A stretch of 64,000 nucleotides of DNA from the NCBI RefSeq assembly GCF_949987535.1, contig NC_080081.1, forward strand, positions 49,813,153 to 49,877,152, read 5' to 3'. The notes below the pieces were generated by a model. It was given only the letters and a program-made list of their open reading frames with translations, was not told where the DNA came from and did not search any database. Positions 47,463 to 59,050 of the stretch are shown one piece after another. Made by a program: the position numbers and the translations under genes. The stretch comes from Balaenoptera acutorostrata. Taxonomy: Eukaryota > Chordata > Mammalia > Artiodactyla > Balaenopteridae. The stretch's first letter is position 1; each line of letters begins with the position of its first letter.

Positions 47463-49508
47463 TTTGCTTAACTTACTGTGTTTCAGATCTCCTTTTCACA
47501 GGTTGCAGGTTCATAGTTCCCGTTGTTTTTGGTGTCTGCCCTTAGTGGGTAAGGTTGTTTCAGTGGGTTGTGTAGGCTTCCTAGTGGAGGGGGCTAGTGT
47601 CTGTGTTCTGGTGGATGAGGCTGGATCTTGTCTTTCTGGTGGGCAGGATTGCATCCTGTGGTGTGTTTTGGGGTGTATTTGACCTTATTATGACTTTAGT
47701 CAGCCTTTCTGCTAATGGGTGGGGTTGTGTTCCTGTCTTGCTAGTTATTTGGCATAAGGTTCCCAGCACTGTAGCTTGCTGGTCATTGAGTGGAGCTGGG
47801 TCTTAGCATTGAGATGACAATCTCTGGGAGATCTTTCACTGTTTGATATTATGTGGAGTCAGGAGGTCTCTGGTGGACCAATGTCTTGAGCTCAGCTCTC
47901 CCACCTCAGAGCCACAGGTCTGCCAGGTGGCCAGAGTGCCAAGACCCTGTCAGCCACACGGCTAAGAAGAAAAAACAGGAAAAAAAGAAAGAAAGAAAAA
48001 AATAATAAAGTTATTATAATAAAAAAAAATACTTGGTATAAATTTTAAAAAAATAAAAATAATGAAAAACACGAAAGAAAGAAAGAAGAGCACAACCAAA
48101 CCAAGAAACAAATCCACCAATGATAAGTGCTAACAGCTCTACGATGAAATAAAAAAAAAAAAAAAAAAAAAACGGATAGATAGAACCCTTGGACAAGTGG
48201 TGAAAGCAAAGCTATACAGACAAAAATCACACAAAGAAGCATACACATACACACTCACAAAAAGAGAACAAAGAAAAAATATATATATCTTTGCTCCCAA
48301 ATTCCTCCGCCTCAATCTTGGGATGATTTATTGTCTATTCAGATGTTCCACAGATGCAGGGTACATCAAGTTGATCGTGTAGATTTAATCCGCTGCTTCT
48401 GAGGCTGCTGGGAGAGATTTCCCTTTCTCTTCTTTGTTCGCACAGCTCCTGGGATTCAGCTTTGGATTGGCCCTGCCTCTGTGTGTATGTCGCCTGAGCG
48501 TGTCTGTTCTTCGCTCAGACAGGATGGGGTTAAAGTAGCAGCTGATTAGGGGGCTCTGGCTCAGTCAGGCTGGATGGGGGGAGTAAGGGGTAGGGAATGT
48601 GGTGTGAGCCTGCAGCAGCAGAGGCCAGCGTGACGTTGCAACAGCCTGAGGCATGCTGTGTGTTCTCCCAGGGAAGTTGTCCCTGGATCACGGGACCCTG
48701 TCAGTGGTGGGCTGCACAGGCTCCTAGGAGGAGAGGTGTAGATAGTGACCTGTGCTTGCACACAGGCTTCTTGGTGGCTGCAGCAGCAGCCTTACATTTC
48801 ATGCCCATCTCTGGTGTCCACGCTGATAGCTGCAGCTCGCGCCCGTCTCTGGAGCTCGTTTAGGTGGCGCTCTGAATCCTCTCTCCTTGCGTATTGAAAC
48901 AATGGTCTCTTGCCCCTTAGGCAGTTCCAGATTTTTTCCCGGACTCCCTGACGGCTAGCTGTGGTGCACTAGTCCTGTTCAGTCTGTGTTCACGCAGCCA
49001 ACCTCAGACCTCTCCCTCGGATCTGACCTCCAAAGCCCAAGCCTCAGCCCCCAGCTCCCGTCCACCCCAGCGAGTGAGCAGACAAGCCTCTCAGGCTGGT
49101 GAGTGCTGCTCGGCACGGATCCTCTGTGCGGGAATCTCTCCGCTTTGCCCTCTGCACCCCTGTTGCTGTGCTCTCCTCCATGGCTCTGAAGCTTCCCCCC
49201 TCTGCCACCCGCAGTCTCCACCCACGAAGGGGCTCCTAGTGTGTGGAAACCTTTCCTCCTTCACAGCTCCCTCCCACTGGTGCAGGTCCCATCCCTATTC
49301 TTTTGTCTTTTTTTTTTTTTTTCTTTTTTCTTTTGCCCTACCCAGGTACGTGGGGAGTTTCTTGACTTTTGGGAAGTCTGAAGTCTTCTGCCAGTGTTCA
49401 GTAGGTGTTCTGTAGGAGTTGTTCCACATGTAGATGTATTTCTGATGTATTTGTGGGGAGGAAAGTGATCTCCACGTCTTACTCTTCTGCCATCTTAAAG
49501 GTCTCTCC
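47463..49508 (-). promoter_or_regulatory. LINE-1 5' UTR (internal promoter region)
   Basis: About 2 kb between the LINE-1 start and ORF1. It is the most GC- and CpG-rich part of the window at 48400-49220, and has A/T-rich simple sequence at 47960-48290 and 49310-49335. LINE-1 5' UTRs drive pol II transcription of the element. The open frames on both strands inside (48597-48863, 49074-49415, 48979-49221) are not genes. Confidence 0.8.
49489..49496 (-). promoter_or_regulatory. YY1-like site at the LINE-1 5' end
   Basis: AAGATGGC lies about 13 bp inside the LINE-1 start. Human LINE-1 has a YY1 site with the same core and near-identical position that fixes the transcription start. A matching role here is inferred by analogy. 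Confidence 0.55.
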
Positions 49509-49516
49509 TCGATTGT
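49509..49516 (+). repeat. Possible target-site duplication of the large LINE-1, right copy
   Basis: 'tcgattgt', one mismatch from 41917-41924. It is also the expected L2 continuation. Confidence 0.5.
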
Positions 49517-49840
49517 TTCTTTAATACTTTATCTTCCTGTAATCTCTATCTCTCCTACCTTCACTCTCCACAATGTCTTTGGAGTTATGTTTTAAAACAG
49601 AGAAATAATCATGATAATTCTATTTAAATCTCTTAATTGGCTCTCCATGCCCTACTGGAATAAGTACAAACATTTGCATAGCTTTTTCAGACACTTCACA
49701 AATGTTCACCACCCTGTATTTCCCACCATCTTTTTTGTGCTCCATCACACTACTTTTCCTTCTCATTCTGTGCCTTTTCATGCACCCATTACTGTTCTCA
49801 CTGACAGACAAAGAACTATCCTTTATTCAAGACCAAACAA
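49517..49840 (+). repeat. L2 LINE, part after the LINE-1 insertion
   Basis: 'tgtaatctctatctctccta', 'gagttatgttttaaaacaga', 'aatctcttaattggctctcc' and 'ctggaataagtacaaacatt' continue the L2 order begun at 41690-41916. This supports one L2 split by the LINE-1. Confidence 0.6.
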
Positions 49841-49884
49841 AAAACAGGAACATAAAAATAATTGTAATGATTATAAAATATTTA

Positions 49885-50035
49885 ATATTTATTAATATTT
49901 TACCCTAGATGAGGACTTGTTCTAAGTGCCTATGTGTAAAATTTTATTTAATATTCACAGCAACCATGTTAAGTAAGCTATACTGTTAGTAAGAGACAGA
50001 ATCTTACTTAAAATCCAGAACTCTCTCTTAAAAGT
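49885..50035 (-). repeat. MIR SINE relic
   Basis: 'gaggacttgttctaagtgcc', 'atttaatattcacagcaacc' and 'gttagtaagagacagaatct' match a MIR in reverse. It is directly followed by a plus-oriented MIR. Confidence 0.6.
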
Positions 50036-50044
50036 CTGTGAATT

Positions 50045-50215
50045 ATTTTTAAAGCCTTGGATAGGCTTCAATTACCTCACTTGTAAAATCGGGTCAATTA
50101 TTGTAGCCTGTTTCATAGGCTTGATATGAAACTTTCATAGGTTAATATATGTGAATCATTTGGAATAGTAACTGGCACACAGAAAGCACCGATTAGCAAT
50201 GTTTATTATTGACTA
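50045..50215 (+). repeat. MIR SINE relic
   Basis: 'caattacctcacttgtaaaa', 'catttggaatagtaactggc' and 'acacagaaagcaccgattag' are a MIR core and 3' half on the plus strand. Confidence 0.68.
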
Positions 50216-53200
50216 TTTTACATTCCTGTCTCACTCAAATTTCACCCCCTGTAAGTCTGTTATGACTATTTCACTTAGAATAATTTTTTTTATATTCTTC
50301 CAGTATTTAAACTCTGATGTTGTGCCCATCCAAGCATGTTGTGCACATGCATTATATATATTGTGTTTGTCTCTGAGTTTCCCCAAACCTGAACTATATT
50401 TTATTTTAATTTTAAAAATATTTATTTTACATATTTATTTTTATAGACTTCTCTTTAACTTGCTTAATAAATATTTATACATAAGCTTTGATTACCTACA
50501 TTTCAATAGTTTAAGAAAGAAAAATGAAGAGGAAAAAAAAGCACAATTAACTGAGAAATATTAGTTTTTTACTGAGGCTCTGTTTAGAGTAGTCAGTTCA
50601 TGCCTAAGGTCACTTAGTCCATCCTTCATCAGGCAGAATCCTACGTGTGTGACATGTGCTTGGGAGCCCTTTATGATTTGTTATTTCTGTCATCAGGGCT
50701 GCTCTCTGAATTCCAAACTTAACTTTAGTCAGCAGCATCTTCTTTCTCAAAGGCCCACCTCCATTCTTTGCAGCAGCTGAGGTGAGGAAATGGCTGGTCC
50801 CACTTTACCAACTTTAACATGTCTATTTGCATCCAAGGAATGTTCATTAATTCAGTTTTCTTAAATATTTTTCTTTAAGCGGCTTGAGACAAGTTCTCCC
50901 AAGGACAAGACAGAGGAATATGAGTAGCGCTTCCAATTATTATATCAAAATGCCTTTCCCATTCCCTAAAATTAATTATGAATGTTTTCCAGATAACTCA
51001 ACTTTTTCTTTAATTTAGTAAACTAAACTCTTACTTCATATGATGTAGTCCATACATGGATGAGGAGGTACTTTTTAACTCATCATTTTGTTTGGGTCTT
51101 AAGTCTGGCATCTCAGCATGCAACTATGGAACCAAAGTTATCCTACTCATTTCTCTGTAAAACAGGATTACTAAAGACTCATTCTAATATGCCATCATTC
51201 ACAAGGTGAGAATATGAATTATTCTACAATGACTCTAACCGTATAAAATTAAATTAAAGTAGTAAGAAAATAAATATTACATCACTAAAACACTGAAACA
51301 TCAGGAATTGTTGCTGTATGCAAAATATAGCAAACTCCTTCTTCCTTGCAAGTGGATATTAAATATATATAATGAAATTTTATTCACTCTAATTTACTCT
51401 TATCTAGTGGAAAGCCACAAGACAGCCACCTACAAAACTATTACATGCACTGATTACAACTAAACAAAAAGAATACTACTTACTGAATTAATCTTTCAGT
51501 GGATCACAAGTTTGACAAGTAACTTTCTTTTGAATTAAATCTTATCGCATTGAACCAGCTGTTTCAATATATCACTTGAACTGAACACTCAAATTATGTG
51601 TTTTGTTATTTTTGTTTTGCTTTCTTCCACATGACATTTCATTTATGGATGCCTTAGAACATTCTAAAATTTTCTTAAATTGAAAATGTTTCTGTAATAC
51701 TTGATTTAGTTAATGGCCACTTCCCATTTAACTATTTACACTATCACTTTACACTAATCAAATTTAGGAGTCAAAAGAAGACACTTGTATTTTAATATAT
51801 ATTTAGTTCTACTTGCATTCTATTATTGTTTCTTTGATTTTTTTTACCAGTGAAATCAATGTTGGAGTCTCATATGGCCTGAGAACATTACTGTAATATG
51901 CTAAGACCAGCTCTTCTCCAATCTTTGAGATATGATTTCTTATACTTTCTGGACATTACTACAGAAAATTTATTTTGTAGCAATAATGATCAGATACAAG
52001 CCAAACAGAATTAGAGCTAATTAAATACATGCACAAAAACTCCAATAAATGTAAAGATAGTATTGACTAATTATGATATTCAGTAATTTACTAAAATAGA
52101 AGCATAGCATGAGCATGTTCTCCTTGATTCTACATTCATTATGAGCCTTTGTACTGTATTCTTAGAAGCCAGGCTTTATTACTCAAAAGCAAATTTAAAA
52201 TGAACAAAATAATAAAGGTTACAAATATGTTCATTGTGTCTTCATATTAACAAAAACATTTGCAAGATTTTCCATGTAGATGTTCATTTAGTATTATCAA
52301 GTGCTAAGTCGCTGACAACCTTCTAATAGTGATTTTTTAAAAGTAATTAGTTACATAGCAATATTATGTCTATCATTTCCTAATCAACATTAAAGTTACA
52401 TCAACCTTCATAAACTATTTGCCAGATCCTACAATTATTGTAAATGATTCATCTCCTATACCCATCTACTTTATTATTTAATATTAATAATAACATATAG
52501 ATATGTGAATGCTTAATTTTATCTTTCAGAATGTGAAGACTACAAAAGAATTCTGACTAAAAGAGAATTCTGAGCTGTTTCCTTGAAAATACCTAAGTTT
52601 TGGTGGTCAGCTAACCTGGACCCTTACTGCTCAAACTAATGGGGGAAGTAAAGTAAACATAAAAAGATTAAAACAATGTAAAACAGATATAAATAAGCAA
52701 ATTCAAAATTATAACAACTTTTATTGGCAATTTTACAAGTCCCTGGGTATCTGAAGTTTTTTTAGAAAAAGTCATTTTTAAGGAAGTGGTTGGTTAGAGA
52801 ATGCATGCAATGTAAGGCAATGTTAATAGTGACACATGAAAGAGAAAATAAATATCATTTTATAATATTTTATATGAAGAAGGTAGTGAAGAACTTACCC
52901 TCTTCTATTTATTTCCTTAATAAAATGATAATAAAGTTTCTCTATATATTTATCAAGAATAAAAAGTAAAGTATCTTTAATCCTTTATAATGAAATCAAA
53001 TCTTATCATAAAATGCAAATTATTAAAGGCACTGTGCATTCAGAAACATGGAAATATAGTTATTGATATATGCAAACTAATAATGCTATGTACTTTAAAT
53101 ATGTTATGATATGAATTTAAATATAGCAGTTAATTACGTGGGTTGATATTCTGCCAATGCATTTATTTATATTTAGTTATATACAAGAAATTATGCTATT

Positions 53201-56034
53201 TAATGTAACATATTTGTTATATTTATTATATGTTATAAATGGGGTGATCATCTTGGTGTTTTAGATAAAAAACTAAGCCAAAAAGGTACACTTAAGTATG
53301 AGGATTGGAGATATAACATAACAAGAATTGGACTGAGATAATAGACTACTTAACTCTTGATTGTCGTTTGAAGATAAGGAGTTAACAGGCACATAGAGCA
53401 TCTTTCAGGGGGAAAAAAAGCCTTTACAATTGACACAACTTTTCCAGAGCTTTTGTACAATCAACTGAAAAGGGGTCTGATTCTGCACACTTAGGCAAAG
53501 AAAGAAATTAGAAAATTTTATAACTCTATTTCACCATTTACCTTCCAAAATCCAGAGAGTAAGAGCCTTAACTATTTTTTCCTTTCTTCCAAAGGCAGGT
53601 TGAATCAGTTCCTCTTCAATTGATTGGGTTGGGAAACAGTTAAAGCAATCTAAAATCTGATTTGTAGAAGTTCTTCACTGGCTCAGAAAAGTAACATTAA
53701 GTGACAGTTGATTTCACAAATTTTCTTTTAAAAATTGCCACCTAGTGACAAGGGAAAAGAAAAAAAGATGTCTTTAATTTTAGAAAACTTGTCTTATATT
53801 GGTAAAAATCATGATTTGATAGAATAAATACCAAATTTTATAGGGAAGAAGTGATTTATTTGTCTATCTACCATCCTTCCTGTCAGTTTCACATAGATCT
53901 AAGAACATGATGCTCTTTATAATAGAAAGGTTATAGAAATGGAGAAAAAAAGAATGAATGGGGTAGATATAAAATATAACTCATCTTAAATTTAGCTTCT
54001 GTGTAACTAGTCTGGACACAGGGGTCACACATTTTTAAAAATCTGACATTTCTAAAATAGTGTAAAATATGTATGTAATAGGAAATCAATTTACAATTTT
54101 TTAAGACTCCTGAAAGTGCAAAGTGTGATTCCTTTCTCAACACAAGCAGAATTATAATTCTCACTTTTTAAAATTTCTTTCTTGTAATACTTCACATCCA
54201 CAATATGTGCTCCAGGGTTTTTAATGTCAACCCAAATGCTCCAAAATTTTCTTCAGGCACTAACTCAGTGCTGACAGTTTTCTCTTTCTTTCTTCTTTCT
54301 CTATAACTGTTAACATCTCTTTCACCAAAAACTATGTCCTGTTGAATATCAGGGTGGTCTGATACATCTCAATCCTTCCACTTATTTTAGTTGGCCTGAT
54401 TACGCACTGTAGAGACCTAAGGATTTAACTAGCAAAAACCAGGTTTTCTATAACAGGCAGAGGAAGAGATTTTGTGAACAATGTTATGTTAATTTTTTCC
54501 TATCCACACATTCACACACATATTAGCAAGATCAAGTATGATATAGTGATTCACATAAACCTTAAAGATGGGCAAAATAAAAGCATCAGTGCCACTGCTG
54601 CTTTACTGACCTACAATATAGACTTGTCCTTAGTGAAGTCTATTGCTTTGATCTCTACACTTAGTCATTAGTTTGTGATACTGAGTTTGTTAAAAAAAAA
54701 ATTACAACATTAGTTGCTGCTGGAATATTTTCTTATTTGATAACTATTATTGTATCTGTGTACTAGTATTGTATAAAACATATGAGCAAATTATTGTATC
54801 AAAGTCGTGAGTGCCTAAAACAGCATCTAATAAACGTATGGGAGCCTAAAATGACATCAAGAAGGTAATGGAGTGAGAATGAGAGAAGAAATCAACCATA
54901 TGCTACTCTCTCAGTGCAGGTTTCTCAGACTAATCTGAAAGGGAACAAAAATAAGCTATATAACGTTTTGGAACTTTGATATTATACTGGCTTGGAATTT
55001 TTATATGTGCAAGAATAAAATATTCTTTTGTTATCTATAAGTGACTAAAACAGCAATGAAATTTGTCTAATATTTTATCCCATAGTGATGAAACTGAGTC
55101 TATAGAATAACGTTAATGAAACATTAGTGAGAAATAATAAAATGCTTTCTGCTTTCATCTTTCAGTGCAGTTCATTCAATAAATTTGTTATGTGTAATTA
55201 AAAATTTAGAAAAAAATATATGGAATAAAATAATTATTTTTTTAATGTTTTCTAAGGAAACAATAATGATGTAAATGTTCTATTATGTAATCTGAAATTT
55301 AAAATAAAACATAGTAAAAAGGAAAATAAAGAAGCGGTAGATCAGGAGAAGACAGAATTGGATCCAAATCTCAGTTCCAAAATAATGCAATTTTCTATGG
55401 AATAAGGCTGATTACCTAGCATCTGAAAGTTTAGTTATACTAATTAAGGTTAGCTAGTAAAATTATTAGGATAAAAAATGCAGTTCTTTCATCTAGATGG
55501 CATTTTTTAAAATGTTACTATCGTGAGTAGAGTTCTGTAATAGAAAACTCCCAGGGTAAACAATCTTAATATTTTTAATATTTGTTTAATATTTTACATA
55601 AAAGGTCTAAGTATATTGATAGATTGGCATCGTCTTATTACGTTCCCTAAATATTTAAACTGTCTAAGATTTCTAAGTCCTGTTTTCAGATACGTAAAAA
55701 TGTTTTAGAAACTAACATGTTTTAGAGTACTTAACCTGAGCCTCCAGACATATTTATTTACATTTTAAAAGCAAATATCTATGAACATTTCAACTAACTA
55801 TGCATTTAAAGCTAAAATTTCAATGATGGAACAATATACATAGACTTTTAAACTATGACAATTCATGGAAAATTTTAAAACCTTTTATTAAAGTTTTAAA
55901 AATAATAGAATAATGTGCAATCCACACTTAGAGAGGTAATTATATACTTCTTACTTGAGAATAACATATCTACATAATATTTTTCAATTATTTTGTGCAG
56001 CAGATTTATCTATTCTCCTTATTCATTTATTAAT
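50216..56034. other. Long unassigned AT-rich stretch
   Basis: Nearly 6 kb in which I could not name a repeat, exon or RNA gene. The 121-codon frame at 50199-50564 is AT-driven and unsupported. A less AT-rich patch at 50640-50830 contains 'ctcaaaggcccacctccatt' and a GT after 'gcagcagctgag'. A weak MIR-like region lies near 55335-55480. This reads as intronic or intergenic DNA. Confidence 0.4.
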
Positions 56035-56205
56035 TTAATTACATATATATCTGTGTAGACTCACTGATATTTATTTTATATATTAGGTTATAATCAGATA
56101 CTCCTTTATTTTCTTGTTGAAGTCGTTCCAGCTTTGGCCATTAAGAGCTCTTACAGTTGGGTCCTGTGTCTCTTTGACATTCTCAATCATTGTGTTTTTA
56201 TTGTT
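56035..56205 (-). repeat. L1M 3' UTR fragment
   Basis: 'gtagactcactgatatttat', 'tactcctttattttcttgtt', 'ccagctttggccattaagag' and 'gggtcctgtgtctctttgac' match an L1M 3' UTR in reverse. A (GTT)n-like patch follows at about 56200-56215. Confidence 0.65.
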
Positions 56206-56299
56206 GTTGTTGTTTCTTTGGTTTTGCTTGCCCATAGTAAATTCCTTCCAAGAGTAAAGTATAGAAGGGGAGAAAAAGAGTAACCCTACAGTGAGAAAC

Positions 56300-56855
56300 T
56301 GACAAACACTACATTAAGCCAGGTGATCAGGGTCACCATCAACAGTGATAAGTCATCTTGATACTATGTACCCTTGATATGAGGTGAAGAGTATGGCACT
56401 TTGCCTCTCTGGTTTTCCTCCACCAAATCCATAATACAAATCTAATCATTAGAAAATATTAGACAAATACCAATGAAGAACATTCTGCAAAAAAACTGAC
56501 AAGTAATCCTCAAAACTGTCAAGGCCATCAAAAACAAGGAAAATCTAAGGAACTACCACAGATGGAGGAGTCTATGGAGATACACAAACTAAAGGTAATT
56601 GGTATTCTGGGTGGAATCCTGAAGCAGAAAAAATATATTAAGTAAAAATTAAGAAAAACAGAATAAAGTATGGACTTTAATTAATAAATATAATGCATCA
56701 ATTACATTATTTTTAATGTATTTTAGTTAACTGTGACAAATATATTAATGTAATATATTAATAATGAGGGAACTTGGTTTGGGTTATACGGTAATTCTGT
56801 CCTCATAACTTTTTAAAATATAAAACTATTCTAAAATTAAAAGGTTATTTAAAAG
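56300..56855 (+). repeat. Old L1M 3' UTR
   Basis: 'aacagtgataagtcatcttg', 'ggcactttgcctctctggtt', 'aatctaatcattagaaaata', 'ctggaacc'-region equivalents such as 'gtattctgggtggaatcctg', and 'tgacaaatatattaatgtaa' follow the same order as 38815-39235 and extend further 5'. Confidence 0.7.
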
Positions 56856-57194
56856 AGAAAATATTAGAAGAATTAATAATAATGTAAGATATGCATATCT
56901 GAGTAGATTCAAAGAAAATGGAATAAAAACTTTGTATTCAGATTTAAACTTCGCTTTGCATTTAATATTTACTTTTAAATAGGGACTCAATTCTTAAAAC
57001 TCTTTCCATCCATAGGGAAAACGATCATTCTAAAGGCAGAATAGCTAGATGAATATTAATAATGCATGTAAATATTTTCTAAATTCCAATAAATCCTGGT
57101 GCCTAAAATTCTGTCATTGAAAACAAAATTTGGAAGAGGGAAATACTTTGCATACACTTAAATGTTTTTAACGGATGTTTTTCTAAAAAAATAT
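56856..57194. other. Unassigned AT-rich sequence
   Basis: Separates two LINE-1 relics. No feature is recognised. Confidence 0.45.
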
Positions 57195-57730
57195 AGCACA
57201 TACTTCACATGGCAGAGAAGCTGCCATTGTCGGTGGTCACATAGGCAGTGCATCAGAGGCAGACTGGATATTTGTCTATGGCCAGGCTGCTGACACCACA
57301 CAGACTCCTTTTGTCCAGCACTGTTCCTCTCTGGGATGAGGCTACCTGTGTTGGGAGAATTTAGAACAAAAACATAAAGGGAACAGAGCCAGCTTGAATC
57401 CAACTCTCAGGGCTTCTGCTCCATCAACTTGGGATCCAACCACGTCTAGTAGGGCAGTGATGGCCACTTAGCAGAGGGAAAGCTCCACTTAATAATTGGC
57501 TCCTGCCTTACCCCTACATCACCAGCCCCACCTCTTAACAAGGTGATAGCTGCCAGCACACCCTGAGGAAAGATTTGAGTTCTGTTTACACCAAATTCAA
57601 CTCTCCCACCAAAGGCACTAGGCACTTGCAGACTGTATAGGGAAACTCCCAGATGAGAAAAACTCTTCAAGGTTACAATAATAAATGTTTCAACTAAATT
57701 CATAGAGACAGAGAAAGTTAAGCAAAATGA

Positions 57731-58573
57731 AAGGACAGAGAAAGTGGTCTCAATTGATAGAGCAATAGAAAATCCCTAAAAATAATGAAACAGAAATAAA
57801 CAATTTACTAGATAAAGAATTCAAAACATTAGTAATAACAATGCTAACTGAATTAGGAAAAAGACTAAACACAGAATTTTAAAAAGGACCAGTCAGAAAT
57901 GAATAATAAGATAACTGCATTAAAAAATAAACCAGAAAGAATGAATAGCAGACTAAGTGATACATAATGCATAAGCAATCTGGAAAATAGAATAATGGAA
58001 GTCACCCAATAAGAACAGCAAAACGAAAAACAAATTTAAAGAATGAGAACAGTTTAAGAGATCTGTAGGATAACATGAAATGTACCAATATTCTCATTAT
58101 AGAGGTCCCAGAAGAAGAGAGACAAGAGGGTCAAAAAAGCATTTTTATGAAATTATGGCTGAAAATTTCCCATATTTGAAGAAGGAAACAGCTATCTAAG
58201 TACAGGAAGCAAAGAGGGTCCCAAACAAGATTAACCCAAACAGATCCACACCAAGACACATAATAATTAAAATGACAAAATTTAAAGACAAAGAAAGAAT
58301 TATAAAGGCAGCAAGAGAAAAATAGTCATGTACAAGGGAATTACTGTAAGGCTATCACCTGATTTTTCTGCAGAAACGTTACAGGCAAGAAGGGAATGGC
58401 ATAACATATTCAAAGTGTTGACAGGGAAAATCCTGCAACCTAGAATACTCTACCCAGCAAGATTATCATGTAGAGTTCAAGGAGAGATAAAGAACTTCTC
58501 AGACAAGCAAAAACTAAAAGAGTTCATCAATACCTACTCTACCATAAAAGAAATATTAAAGGGTCTTCTTTAA
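57731..58573 (+). pseudogene. LINE-1 ORF1 pseudogene (older family)
   Basis: The ORF1 body is recognisable from about 57731. The middle and start are stop-ridden, while the C-terminal RNA-binding part stays open over 58328-58573 with RLSPDFSAETLQARREWHNI, ILQPRILYPARLSCRVQGEI and a normal end (ILKGLL, stop at 58571-58573). The SAETLQARREW block is the ORF1p hallmark. The intact 81-codon C-terminal end is probably chance survival. Confidence 0.85.
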
Positions 58574-59050
58574 GTGGAAAAGAAAAGGCTATAACAAGAA
58601 GTAAGAATCTGCAGGAAAGGAAAAATTCCAGTAGGAAAGGAAAATATTTAGTAAGGGCTGAGGATCAACCATTTAAATAAGCTAGTATAAAAATTAAGAC
58701 AAAATCTGAAAAGCAACTATAACTAAAACAAACAGATAAGGGATAAAAGTAATGATGTAAAATAGAACATCAAAACAAGAAATGTGTGGGAGGGGAGTAA
58801 AAAATTGTAGATCTTTTAGTATGTGTTTGAACTTAAATGACTACCAGTTTAAAAGAAGTAAATATAGTTTTATGTCAACATATGTGAACTCCATGGTAAT
58901 CACAAATCAAATATCTACAACAGAAACACAAAAACTAGAAAGAAAGGAACACAAGCACACTCTAAACAAAACCATCAAACCACAAGGGAAGAAACAAAAA
59001 GGAGAAATGAACAGAGAGAGAACTACAAAAACAAACAAAAAAGTAATAAA

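Larger units (their letters stand above)
41925..49508 (-). mobile_element. Near full-length LINE-1 interrupted by a CHR SINE
   Basis: About 7.2 kb of LINE-1 (excluding the SINE) on the minus strand. It has a 5' UTR (about 49508 to 47463), ORF1 (47462-46569), a spacer of about 58 bp, ORF2 (46510-42337) and a 3' UTR ending in a long A/T-mixed tail (41925-41969). The 3' UTR shares 'attggagtataattgcttta' with the copies at 21.3 and 62.4 kb, so it belongs to the cetartiodactyl/cetacean-type LINE-1s. Stops and indels disrupt both ORFs, so it is inactive. It sits inside an older L2 and is itself cut by the SINE at 42594-42941. Confidence 0.95.

Noticed and set aside
48597..49415. GC-rich open frames (88 and 113 codons) suggesting a CpG-island gene
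   Set aside because: They lie in the LINE-1 5' UTR, whose borders are fixed by the L2 flanks and ORF1.
50199..50564. 121-codon plus-strand frame
   Set aside because: Composition is AT-driven (many F, Y, I, L), with no motif and no splice support.
50750..50800. Possible small exon between 'ctcaaag' and 'gctgag|gtgagg'
   Set aside because: The acceptor is weak, the segment is very short and no frame is favoured; not supportable without transcript data.
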